This document shows, one piece after another, positions 53,000-61,844 of a stretch of DNA of 64,000 bases. Source of the DNA: an uncultured Clostridia bacterium. GTDB taxonomy: Bacteria; Bacillota; Clostridia; Oscillospirales; Ruminococcaceae. The notes beneath the pieces were generated by a model. It did no database searches. It was given only the letters and a program-made list of their open reading frames with translations, and was not told the DNA's origin. A program made the position numbers and the translations under genes. Numbering within the stretch: position 1 is the first letter of the stretch; every line of letters begins with the position of its first letter. The stretch spans positions 23,731-87,730 of the forward strand of contig CANQVE010000005.1 of the NCBI GenBank assembly GCA_947627205.1, written 5' to 3'.

Positions 53000-55054
53000 A
53001 TGAAAAACATTTTACTTATAGAACCAGATTATAAAAACAAATATCCCCCTCTTGGACTTATGAAGATTTCTGCTTTTCATAAGAAAATACTACATGACAA
53101 TGTTCGTTTCGCCAAAGGCAGATTGCCAGAAGTTTTTGCTCATACAAAGTGGGATCATGTATATGTAACAACCTTATTTACTTTTGAATGGGCAAGAACT
53201 ATAGAGGCGGTTGAATATGCAAAAACTCTAGTCGACTCGATTGATCAAATAACAGTTGGCGGCATTGCAGCAACTATGCTTCCTGATGATATGTACCGTG
53301 ACACGGGCATTTATCCCGTGTGCGGTTTGCTAAACGAGCCTGGAAAACTTGGACTCCCTGGCGATGAATGTATTGATCAGATTGTACCCGATTACTCGAT
53401 GCTTGATGATATTGATTATGTGTATCCTTTCTGTGACGCCTATTTTTTAAGTGCAACAAAGGGATGTGGAAACAAATGTGGATTTTGCGCAGTTCAAACG
53501 CTTGAGCCTAAATTTATCCCTTATATTGATATTAAAGAAAAAATTGCAGCGATTGATGCCGAATTTGGGCCCAAAAAAGATCTTCTTTTGATGGATAACA
53601 ACGTTCTTCGTTCATCCCACTTTAATCAAATTATTGATGATATTATTGAATCGGGATTTGGGAAAGGTGCATTCTACATCAATCCAAAAACGGGTAAAAA
53701 GGTTCAGCGCTATGTTGACTTTAATCAAGGGCTTGATGCAATGTTTCTGAACGAAGCGAAAGCCAAAAGGCTTGGAGAGATTGCATTACGTCCTGCACGT
53801 ATTGCTTTTGACCATATTGAGGATAAGAACATTTACGAGAGAGCAATGCGGCTTTGTGCAAAATATGGGATTACGGAACTTTCAAATTATGTTCTCTATA
53901 ACAGTGAAGATTTTGGTGGCAAAGGAAAAATATATCACGCAGATATGCCCAAAGACCTTTATAATAGAATGCGTTTCACCTTGGATTTGAAAGATGAAAT
54001 CAATGAAAATCTACCGGACGATAATAAGGTTGCTGCGTTTTCTTTCCCGATGAGATATATTCCTCTCTCTGCACACGAGAGGGGATATGTCGGATCACAA
54101 TGGAATGCCAAATTCCTTAGAGCTGTTCAATGTATGTTGATCCCTACGCAAGGCAAGGGGGTGGGAAGTAAATCTTTCTTTGAGGCTGATTTTGGTAAGA
54201 ATGCAGATGAATTTGTCAAATTCTTAGCTATGCCTGATAAATTAATTGCAGCGAGAGGCAAATTTAGTGAAAAAGTTAGACGAATGCACGATGAAACCGA
54301 AGAAGATCTAAAATTAAGAAAAGCACTTTGGGAAAAAAACCAACGCAAATTAAAAGAGTGGAACAAATTATACGATTCAATGAATAGCGAAGAAGTTGAC
54401 AGCTTTGTTTCGGTAATCGGCGATAATGTATTTCTTCCAGAAAAGGTTCTTGGCATTGTCTCTGATGTGCAAAAGAAATTATATTTGCATTACCTCACCA
54501 TTCCGAGATTGATTTCGCTTTTGGGAATGATCAATCACAATTCACCTACGTATAGTGTTGTCTACAATTATGTTACAAATGATTTCAAAGATATGTATTG
54601 TGATATAATTGATGTTTTGATAGGCAAAGAATCTCAACCCACTTACATCTTCAAAAATTATGTTGATTTTTTTGGAAAGAAAGGTGTTATGGATTTACTT
54701 GATAAATTATGCAATATAGATTTCGATGCAGACCAACAGTTAAAAAAATGGCATGACATTTGTAAGAAAAACGGAGTTGCATACATAGATTTTGAATTAA
54801 TTCGCATTTATAGAAGATATGTTATAGTTGGTGCATTGTCAGAGCAAGAGCATAAACTTGCTAAAAACTTGATTTTGCAAATGAAAATGTCCGACTTGTC
54901 AGAATTACTGCATCACAACTTTGATGCGTTTCAACAAAAAATTTTTGATGATTTGAATGAAGAAAAAGGACAAGATTTTTTGAAAATGATAAGCAAATCA
55001 ATTCTAAAAAATATTCATTTCAAGTTAAATGACCTCCTGGAGAAGAAGCAATGA
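53000..55054 (+). CDS. Radical SAM protein with B12-binding-like N-terminus
   Basis: The ATG at 53000 (GAGGA upstream) is preferred to a TTG at 52976. The 684-residue protein starts with ILLIEPDYKNKYPPLGLMKIS, as in cobalamin-binding-type radical SAM enzymes. The 4Fe-4S motif CGNKCGFC gives Cys156, Cys160 and Cys163, after ATKG. A TIM-barrel-like region follows (to about 400), then a long helical C-terminal region with no recognised domain. The substrate might be a DNA base, a nucleotide or a protein of the same operon. Radical SAM with SNF2 and GHKL ATPases in one operon is unusual. Confidence 0.88.
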   Translation: MKNILLIEPDYKNKYPPLGLMKISAFHKKILHDNVRFAKGRLPEVFAHTKWDHVYVTTLFTFEWARTIEAVEYAKTLVDSIDQITVGGIAATMLPDDMYRDTGIYPVCGLLNEPGKLGLPGDECIDQIVPDYSMLDDIDYVYPFCDAYFLSATKGCGNKCGFCAVQTLEPKFIPYIDIKEKIAAIDAEFGPKKDLLLMDNNVLRSSHFNQIIDDIIESGFGKGAFYINPKTGKKVQRYVDFNQGLDAMFLNEAKAKRLGEIALRPARIAFDHIEDKNIYERAMRLCAKYGITELSNYVLYNSEDFGGKGKIYHADMPKDLYNRMRFTLDLKDEINENLPDDNKVAAFSFPMRYIPLSAHERGYVGSQWNAKFLRAVQCMLIPTQGKGVGSKSFFEADFGKNADEFVKFLAMPDKLIAARGKFSEKVRRMHDETEEDLKLRKALWEKNQRKLKEWNKLYDSMNSEEVDSFVSVIGDNVFLPEKVLGIVSDVQKKLYLHYLTIPRLISLLGMINHNSPTYSVVYNYVTNDFKDMYCDIIDVLIGKESQPTYIFKNYVDFFGKKGVMDLLDKLCNIDFDADQQLKKWHDICKKNGVAYIDFELIRIYRRYVIVGALSEQEHKLAKNLILQMKMSDLSELLHHNFDAFQQKIFDDLNEEKGQDFLKMISKSILKNIHFKLNDLLEKKQ

Positions 55055-56574
55055 ATAATAATATTGTCATAGGAAAACATACGTTGGAATCTTTGACTTC
55101 GGGAATGTATGCAAACCCTTATGTTGTTTTCCGAGAGTATGTACAAAATGCTGCAGATTCTATCGACGGTGCCTATAAAGCAAAAATATTGAGTAAAGGA
55201 AATGATAGGATTATTATATCTGTATCACCGCTTGAAAGATTAATCATTATCGAAGATAACGGGCTTGGGATTCCAGCCGGCAAAGCAGAAAAAACTTTGA
55301 TTAGCATTGGAAACTCTCAAAAGTCATCTGATAACGCGAGAGGATTCAGAGGAATAGGCCGTTTGTCGGCATTAAGCTATTGCTCTAAATTAACTTTTGA
55401 AACGAGCTTTGCAGGTGAGGATGTGGTATCGAAAGTAATTATTGACGCAACCAAGCTCGCAGAGCTACTTGCGTTTAATGCTGATATTGATGTATCTGTA
55501 GTTGAAGTGTTGGACAAGGTTTGCACCACAGAGATATCTCCTGCTCCAGTTGAAAGGCATTATTTCAAGGTAATTATGGAAGGAGTAGAGGATTCCTCAA
55601 AACTAACAGATTATGAGGAGATTTTATCGTATCTCTCTCAAAATATTCCTGTTCCTTATGATCCTAAATTTACTTGGGGAAAAGAAATTGTTAAACGCTT
55701 AAAAATGGAAGGATATTTTGAGCCAACATACAATGTTTTTTTGACGTACGGCGATAAAACTATGCCCGTATATAAACCTTATCAAGATGAATTTTTAATT
55801 GATAAAACCAAAAATATCGTAGATAAGATTTTAGATATAAACGTTGTAAAACTTTCCGACTCATCTAATACACATATTGCGATTGGATGGATTGCTAAAA
55901 CAAGTTATCTTGGCAGCATATATGATCGGACCGTGAAAGGTATTCGCTTAAGAAAAGGAAATATTCTCATAGGAGACTATCAAACATTGAATGTTGTATT
56001 TAAAGATGCAAGATTTAACGGTTGGACGATTGGCGAAATTTTTGCGGTTGATCCTAAGCTAATCCCTAATGCTCGCAGAGATAATTTTGAGAAAAATCCT
56101 TCTTACTTCCTCCTCGTTGAGCAACTTATAACTGTTGCAAGTGCAATCACAAAAGACATTAAGTCCGCATCACTCAATCGTAATGCCGATCTATCAAATG
56201 CCTTAATACAGTATGAGAGGGTTCAGCGTCAAACCGCTTCCGCCTTGAATAATGGTATCGCAGAAACTCAAAAAATTGCATTAAAACACGCTCTCTCGGG
56301 GATTCAAAATTCAATAACACAGTCCCATTCTAACGGAGAAAGTGATGATCTCTGTAAGGAAATCGCATTTGAAGAACTTGATATGCTTATTGGTCAAGTT
56401 CAAGGCGCAACAGCGTTTAAGGCATTGAACACAATGAAAAATATATCTAATGCTGAGAAAAAAACTTTGGAGAAAGTCTTTAATGCCATTATCGAATATA
56501 ACAAAGAGACGGCCACTGGAATAATAGATTATGTTTTGTCAAAATATCAACAAGGCAGTGATTCAACAAAGTAA
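55051..56574 (+). CDS. GHKL ATPase, Hsp90/MutL/MORC-like
   Basis: This 507-residue protein has an N-terminal GHKL ATPase domain: Glu29 and Asn33 in FREYVQNAADSID, Asp69-x-Gly in IEDNGLGIP, and lid motif GFRGIGRLSALSY (98-110). A middle domain like Hsp90/MutL follows (to about 340), with DPKLIPNARRDNFEKNP, then a helical C-terminus. MutL/MORC-like GHKL proteins occur in predicted restriction systems together with SNF2 ATPases and PD-(D/E)XK nucleases. ATGA overlap with the radical SAM gene. It is the last gene of the operon. Confidence 0.9.
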   Translation: MNNNIVIGKHTLESLTSGMYANPYVVFREYVQNAADSIDGAYKAKILSKGNDRIIISVSPLERLIIIEDNGLGIPAGKAEKTLISIGNSQKSSDNARGFRGIGRLSALSYCSKLTFETSFAGEDVVSKVIIDATKLAELLAFNADIDVSVVEVLDKVCTTEISPAPVERHYFKVIMEGVEDSSKLTDYEEILSYLSQNIPVPYDPKFTWGKEIVKRLKMEGYFEPTYNVFLTYGDKTMPVYKPYQDEFLIDKTKNIVDKILDINVVKLSDSSNTHIAIGWIAKTSYLGSIYDRTVKGIRLRKGNILIGDYQTLNVVFKDARFNGWTIGEIFAVDPKLIPNARRDNFEKNPSYFLLVEQLITVASAITKDIKSASLNRNADLSNALIQYERVQRQTASALNNGIAETQKIALKHALSGIQNSITQSHSNGESDDLCKEIAFEELDMLIGQVQGATAFKALNTMKNISNAEKKTLEKVFNAIIEYNKETATGIIDYVLSKYQQGSDSTK

Positions 56575-56719
56575 AAGTAATTTTGGGAAAACAGTACCCA
56601 ATCATATATTTTAGAGGCTATTTTTCCAATGACACTCACTGTAAATGCTGAAAATAGAAGCAAAAAATAAACTACATGAGTCGGGAGTTAATCTCCCAGC
56701 CTCGCACATTTATTAATAT

Positions 56720-57016
56720 ATGATTTCGTTTAGCCAACCTCTTCGGTGCGGTTGCGGATGTTGTTCATACGGCGCACCTATTTAAGCAGGTCCGTTTGTT
56801 TGAGGAATTACGTAACATTCTGCTTTTGCGTACTGTTGGACAAGATATTCTAACATTCCTGTTGCTTGCTGACTAACCTCTTTCAGATGTTCTTCAAGTG
56901 TCCCATTCACACGCATCGCGCCGACAGGGGGAAAAATGGCTTTTTAGATAGTTGTAGTGCCGCAATCCCCAGACACCAATGTTACCGATATTCAGATACT
57001 TTTTCTTGACCTCCAT
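56720..57016 (-). pseudogene. Relic of a TnpV-type transposon protein
   Basis: The minus-strand reading MEVKKKYLNIGNIG, then LRHYNYLKSH, EEHLKEVSQQATGMLEYL and QQYAKAE resembles TnpV proteins of clostridial transposons (YLKEHRP, HL-x-QAQEML pattern). Frameshifts and at least one stop interrupt it and the C-terminal part is poor. Non-functional. Confidence 0.55.
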
Positions 57017-57120
57017 TTTTTAATTCGGTTTGTTTTTGCCTGAGGTTAAATCCAGGTCGTCGGAATAAACGACAAATCCGAACCCATCGTCAACCAGCTT
57101 TGGGTTCGGATTTGCACTGT

Positions 57121-57330
57121 TTGTCTGACCTTTACAAAAAAAGACTTTTCTACTCAATATACCAAAACCGCTTTTCGGGAAGTGCGCATTTTTACGGTTT
57201 TTGCGTAGCAAAATTGAATTGCCATAAGGGCAATTCAAAGTAAAAATACGCAGCGTTGAAGCCCGCCGTAAAGGTGGGCTTCAATGCGTGTATAACCTTT
57301 ACAAAAAAGATTTTTTCGGTCGAGCCAAAA
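57121..57330 (-). repeat. Family C repeat, single copy
   Basis: Same unit as 62915-63620: GTCTGACCTTTACAAAAAA, TTTTCGGGAAGTGCGCATTT, hairpin GAATTGCC-ATAAG-GGCAATTC, hairpin GAAGCCCGCC-GTAAA-GGTGGGCTTC and AACCTTTACAAAAAAGATT. Orientation is as in the array at 62915 (structured RNA read on the minus strand). No promoter is evident at its upstream side. Confidence 0.75.
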
Positions 57331-57339
57331 CAAAACGCC

Positions 57340-57490
57340 CTACTAGAGATAAGAGGTTAGCGCATTATCCTCTTTCGTCGGATAACGCTGTAAGAGGTGA
57401 GAATTTGAGCCACAACAAGATTTCCTTTTCAAACCTTGCCTTAGTTCAAACTCTAGCCTCTAACCTCTTAAAAATCTAGCTTCTAGCTGG
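57340..57490. repeat. Family B repeat fragment with family A hairpin
   Basis: AGAGATAAGAGGTTAG, then ATTATCCTCTTTCGTCGGATAA, AAGAGGTGAGAATTTGAG and CTCTAGCCTCTAACCTC. No gene. Confidence 0.6.
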
Positions 57491-57529
57491 TGGAGCATCC
57501 GCACCAAAAATGAACCCTCTGTTAAAGAG

Positions 57530-57960
57530 TTACGTTCCTCGATTTCGAAAAAGATTTCATCATCTAAGGTAACAGGCTTGTCGTCCGAATTAAAGAAAAT
57601 GGTAATTTTGTCGTACCACAATATCCTCTATGTAGTCCTTATGTATCATTTTCTTGTTGCAAGTCTTGAGATTGGTTTTTGTTCCGTTACAGACGTAGTA
57701 ACGATATATCTTGCCTTGTTTACATGTTTCCGTAAAGCCTGTAATCATTTCTTTACATTGTTTGCATAACAGTTTTGTTGTAAGCAGATATTCCACTTTT
57801 GTGGTTAATGGAATAGACCGGAATCCCTTGAAACATTATCCTTGAACTGTCGGCTAACAACTTTTGCAACTATGGTCTGTCGCCTGTTTTTCCGCTTATG
57901 GCATCATCGCTATACATCTTGATAATAGCATGTTTATTCTTATTTGCATATCTACGACAG
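57530..57960 (-). pseudogene. Relic of a large serine recombinase
   Basis: The minus-strand frame at 57590-57796 reads EYLLTTKLLCKQCKEMITG, KQGKIYRYYVCNG and CNKKMIHKDYIEDIVV, the zinc-ribbon region of large serine recombinases. Just upstream on the same strand MYSDDAISGKTGDRP (57870-57915) is an N-terminal resolvase fragment. Most of the gene between them is deleted. Different from the intact recombinase at 61939. Confidence 0.75.
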
Positions 57961-58049
57961 ATTTTGACCTATTACTTGATACTTGCTTCTTGTTGAGAGC
58001 TTGAAGTAAAACGTGCATATATAACTACATTCATACTATTCGCCGTTAT

Positions 58050-59465
58050 CTAATTTGATTTTTTGTGTTCTTGAGAATAATTTCCCCAATTGAGAATTAG
58101 CAATGCCAATAATGACGGCGGCAATATTCCTTCTCTTGTTGCAATATGGCTGATATATGCAAAATTTCTTTTAAATACAGTAAGGTCACGTGTATTGGAA
58201 TGTAATGCGCCATGCTGTTTTAATTCTTCGAAAGCCTCATCACACAGCCGCTTAATTTCAAATGGAGAAATAGCTGTGATATCCTGCCTTATTCTTCCCT
58301 CTGTAGTCTGATAGTCTGATAATGTACAAATTACGCTTAATAGTTCGCTAAAATTATTTGGGAACTTAAATCCATATCTCTTTGGTGGATTAACGCCCAA
58401 TTTCTGCCACAATTCTTTTGCATCTTTTACTATAAATCGGGGATCTCCAATATCCTCTACAGCCTTCCTTTCAGTATCTGAATATATGTAGAAGTTTACT
58501 TCCGAAATAAGAGGATTACATTTTATGATGTTTATAATATGCTGATCATTATTTGGTGACATTCCAACTATGTCTATCACACCTGTAATTTGCTCAAAAC
58601 GGTCAAAATAGTATTCTGGAGCCATTTTCAATTCAGGATGCATTTTGCGTGTAAGTAAGGCTTGTTTAAGCTCATTTTGTTTAATCTTTAACACTTGAAG
58701 AAGTGGCACATTAGCGGATTCAATATTTGCTTGATGCATCAACATTGCTTCTTTGTATTTTAAATCTCCGCTATAACTTAATAGTGCATTGCAAAATGAA
58801 TGTTCAAACGATGGAATAACAACTGATTTTCCAGCACAACATTTTTGATATCCAATAACATACTCAGGATTTTCAGATGCTTGAAGTTCTTTAAAGTTAC
58901 CATGAAGATGGAATACTTGTTTTGATGTTGCGCTCTCAAGATTGGCATCATAGTTTACGGTGTAAATTTCATCAAAACTTTTAAAGAACTGACGAACTTT
59001 TTTACTCATGTTCAGATACACATTTTGAATTTTTCCGTCATTATATATTGCATCAAGGAATAATCGTTTAAATCCAATTTCTGCGCTACCACTATCCTTT
59101 TCTGCATCATACATAAGTGAATACATTTTTAATACAAAAAGCCAATCTTCCAACATGATGTCATGGGGATATGCGACTTCACCATATTTTGATTCGTCAT
59201 ATCGTAATTTAAAATCTTCAAGAGCCGCTTTTAAATCACAATCCATATCTAAATTATCACATTCATCAGAAAGGATTCTTTTTACAAGATCCACAAAACC
59301 GTTAAAAAGGTGCACCAGCTCATTCCCTGAAATAGTACCCTCAAATAGCACATCATATTTTTGTATAGCAGCACGGCATTTCATTCGTTCCACAATAAAT
59401 TGACTTGTATAAGCTTTTCCTCCGAACTGTATGTTAATCCCATTACCAGCAAGCAATGTTCTCAT
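58050..59465 (-). CDS. SIR2-like domain protein, predicted NAD-consuming defence effector
   Basis: This 471-residue protein has the marks of a SIR2 fold: Gly-rich LLAGNGINIQFGG (residues 4-16), catalytic Asn171 in IYTVNYDANLES, His188 in FHLHGNF and a later DIVGMSPNNDQHI. The C-terminal 130 residues are helical and unrecognised. Prokaryotic SIR2 domains of this type act in abortive infection by cleaving NAD+ (as in Thoeris ThsA and DSR). It overlaps by 4 bp with the upstream small gene (59462-59851), so the pair is probably one unit. NADase activity is inferred. Confidence 0.85.
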   Translation of the reverse strand: MRTLLAGNGINIQFGGKAYTSQFIVERMKCRAAIQKYDVLFEGTISGNELVHLFNGFVDLVKRILSDECDNLDMDCDLKAALEDFKLRYDESKYGEVAYPHDIMLEDWLFVLKMYSLMYDAEKDSGSAEIGFKRLFLDAIYNDGKIQNVYLNMSKKVRQFFKSFDEIYTVNYDANLESATSKQVFHLHGNFKELQASENPEYVIGYQKCCAGKSVVIPSFEHSFCNALLSYSGDLKYKEAMLMHQANIESANVPLLQVLKIKQNELKQALLTRKMHPELKMAPEYYFDRFEQITGVIDIVGMSPNNDQHIINIIKCNPLISEVNFYIYSDTERKAVEDIGDPRFIVKDAKELWQKLGVNPPKRYGFKFPNNFSELLSVICTLSDYQTTEGRIRQDITAISPFEIKRLCDEAFEELKQHGALHSNTRDLTVFKRNFAYISHIATREGILPPSLLALLILNWGNYSQEHKKSN

Positions 59466-59851
59466 ATATATCCACCTCCGACATTTGTAAAAGTGTCTAA
59501 CAAATTATAAAATATCATTTCATCGGGTATGTATCTATCATCATCAAATAAAGATTGGACGTTGCTATAATACTCCATAATCGCAGTGGCACAATCGGGC
59601 ACTACGGCTTTGACTCTTTTCGCATTGACAGATAATGTTTGCCCTCGGCTATCTGCCCTGCGGATAAAGTCGGCTATCTTATCCGCTTGCGGCAAATCTA
59701 TTTGAAAAACATCTAAAGGTATATAAATCACTTCTGCCGCATAACCACTGTAATTAAGATATGCTTCGTTCGTATCATAGAAGAAGTATTTTTTAAATTC
59801 TTTTTGCAAGAGAATTTTAGCGGCTATTCTTGAACAGATTGATATATTCAT
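59462..59851 (-). CDS. Partner protein of SIR2 gene, unknown
   Basis: This 129-residue protein begins NISICSRIAAKILLQKEFKKYFFYD and has no recognised domain. The ATG at 59851 has a weak ribosome site (CTGAGC), so translation signals are poor. It overlaps the SIR2-like gene by 4 bp, a typical coupling of sensor or antitoxin with effector. Role unknown. Confidence 0.75.
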   Translation of the reverse strand: MNISICSRIAAKILLQKEFKKYFFYDTNEAYLNYSGYAAEVIYIPLDVFQIDLPQADKIADFIRRADSRGQTLSVNAKRVKAVVPDCATAIMEYYSNVQSLFDDDRYIPDEMIFYNLLDTFTNVGGGYI

Positions 59852-59879
59852 AGATGCTCAGTCCTCTAAAATATGTAGG

Positions 59880-60357
59880 TGCTTGTAAATTGTCAAATAA
59901 GACACATTATAAATCCTTGAAAACTCTTTTTTATTTATCTCGACCTTTTGTATTTGGGATAATGCTTGTAGAAAACGCTCGATAAATCTTTGGCAGAAAC
60001 AGCAAACCAACCTATTTTGCTATCCTTTGCCTTATGCATTCCGTTTTTTACTCACTGGCTGATGATGTATCTCCCCAGTTCGTTTAAAGCACTCATCGTT
60101 TTGAACATTCCTTCTGCCATGGGGTTAAGTTCTTTTGTGCTTAGTGTAATTCGACTGACCTCGGCAGCTAAAATCGTATCGCCCTCTTAAACAACATCAA
60201 GAAGTTTTGACTGTTTGGCACGTTCAACTTTCATACCGCTTCAATATTCACAATAGATAGTTTTGTCTGTAACACTTGGCTGTTTTAATTCTCGTACTTA
60301 CTTGTTAATGTCTTGTTGCTGTTCATTGGTAGAGCATCTTGTATAGCCGTAAATCAT
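59880..60357 (-). pseudogene. Relic of a Tn3-type resolvase/invertase gene
   Basis: From 60357 on the minus strand the reading is MIYGYTRCSTNEQQQDIN, KQPSVTDKTIYCEY, SGMKVERAKQSKLLDVV, EGDTILAAEVSRITLS and so on: the resolvase pattern (YGYARVST, SG-x-x-x-RP-x-L, GDTLVVxxLDRL). At least four stop codons and the loss of Arg-Val-Ser in the active site show decay. Confidence 0.8.
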
Positions 60358-61844
60358 AAAATTCCCCTTTATATTTATTATAATATATAAACGAAAAGAA
60401 GTCAACTGTTTCGTTTATACTTTTCCCTGTGAAATCGTAAATTTTTGATTAAGAACAAGGGGAGAAAAATAATAAATGGAATGAGATGTTATATTTTATA
60501 TGGGATTTATTTGTCTACATTATATCATCCTCTCTATATACAATACATACAAAAAGCATTGGGCAACTAACGTCGCAGTGAACAATAGTGCAATTACGAA
60601 TCCTTATTCCATATAAACATGCAGGTGTTCCAAAAAGGTTTTGCCGACACGAACCATTGTTTTCTTTTGCTGATTTTATTTCCTACAACAACTCCTTCTG
60701 CAAAAGCCACTAAACCCCTTATAACGCCACCACTATTCGACGGGGAGTATCTTAGTCATCATAATATCCATATTCGACTTAAATTGCTTCTCTTCCCGGC
60801 TTTTCTGCTATTGTTGTATATCAGACAGCCTTCTTTCTAACTATTTTAGGCATAGGAGATACCTACATATTATCAATAATTTCTGCGCCCCGATTTCCCG
60901 CAACCTTTAACCAAGAGGAATTTATAAGTGCAACGTTTGAGAAATGTTCCAAAGGCTTAACGTATACTGTATTTATTCTCAACTTGACACCTATACTTTC
61001 AAACTTAAAGCTCTTTGTCAGTTTAGATAAAACTTCAAAAAAACAAGGCGCGTTTGAAATTCCAACTTAAGGGTTTTGTAAATCTGATTTTCTTTAACTC
61101 GATAAATTCTTTAATTCGGGAATATATATAGTTGAAGCGTTTTACGCAAAACTTATAATACGATTATTGATTTGTCGAAGAAATTCCCTGCATCTAAGGA
61201 CATAGCAGACTTACGGTTAGATACTATAACCAAATTTTAGCATCTTGTCAACTTAGGTAGTTTTACCCAAATTGTTATTAATCAATAAAAACGAACGGTT
61301 ATATTGTGTTCATTTAATATATTTAAATTAAATATACAAAAGACTGTGGGGGGTTCTTTATGTTGTAATTTGATAATGGTTTTGCCTTTTTAAATATTTT
61401 AACTTTCCCTAAACAAAAAGCAACATCATATAATTAAAATCATTTCCCCGCATTTATTTTCTGATACTGCTATAAATCCAAACTTTTTCAATATTTCTAT
61501 AAGCTTTTTATGCTTTGGAAAAACGGTAACGTATATCTCATCGTCGTCAGATTCCATCCACTTCTATAAAGCAATACCAATTGCACCTTCTTCTAAACGA
61601 TTTCATTGAACATTATCAGCTAATTTTAAGTAAATATATTATTTATCATACTCGTGAAAATCACCTATAAAAATCATTTCTTACTATTTGATCACCAAAT
61701 AGTTGAATATTTTTATTCCCTGTTTACATTACTCTTATCTTCCGATGCTTTATAAGTTATTCAGAATATTAAGCATATCTATTATATACTTAATATATTG
61801 CTTTAAATGTCAATTTGTCTACTATATAAATACAAGACCACTTG
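60358..61844. other. AT-rich gap without intact gene
   Basis: No intact gene is visible in these 1.5 kb. On the minus strand 61450-61660 reads LEEGAIGIAL, then [20 protein letters not shown] and [16 protein letters not shown] with stops between, which resembles the end of a GNAT-type acetyltransferase. A TATAATATATAA-like stretch near 60378 could be the promoter of the resolvase relic. The rest is too diverged to name. Confidence 0.5.

Noticed and set aside
49114..56574. Dnd/Ssp, Dpd, BREX, DISARM or classical restriction-modification system
   Set aside because: No DndC-like sulfurtransferase, no tRNA-guanine transglycosylase, no PglZ, no DNA methyltransferase and no PLD gene; only single domains are shared.
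57288..57479. Plus-strand reading frame of 63 residues
   Set aside because: It runs through family C and B repeat sequence and is not a gene.
60619..60840. Plus-strand reading frame of 73 residues
   Set aside because: No ribosome site, no domain and it lies in a decayed AT-rich zone.
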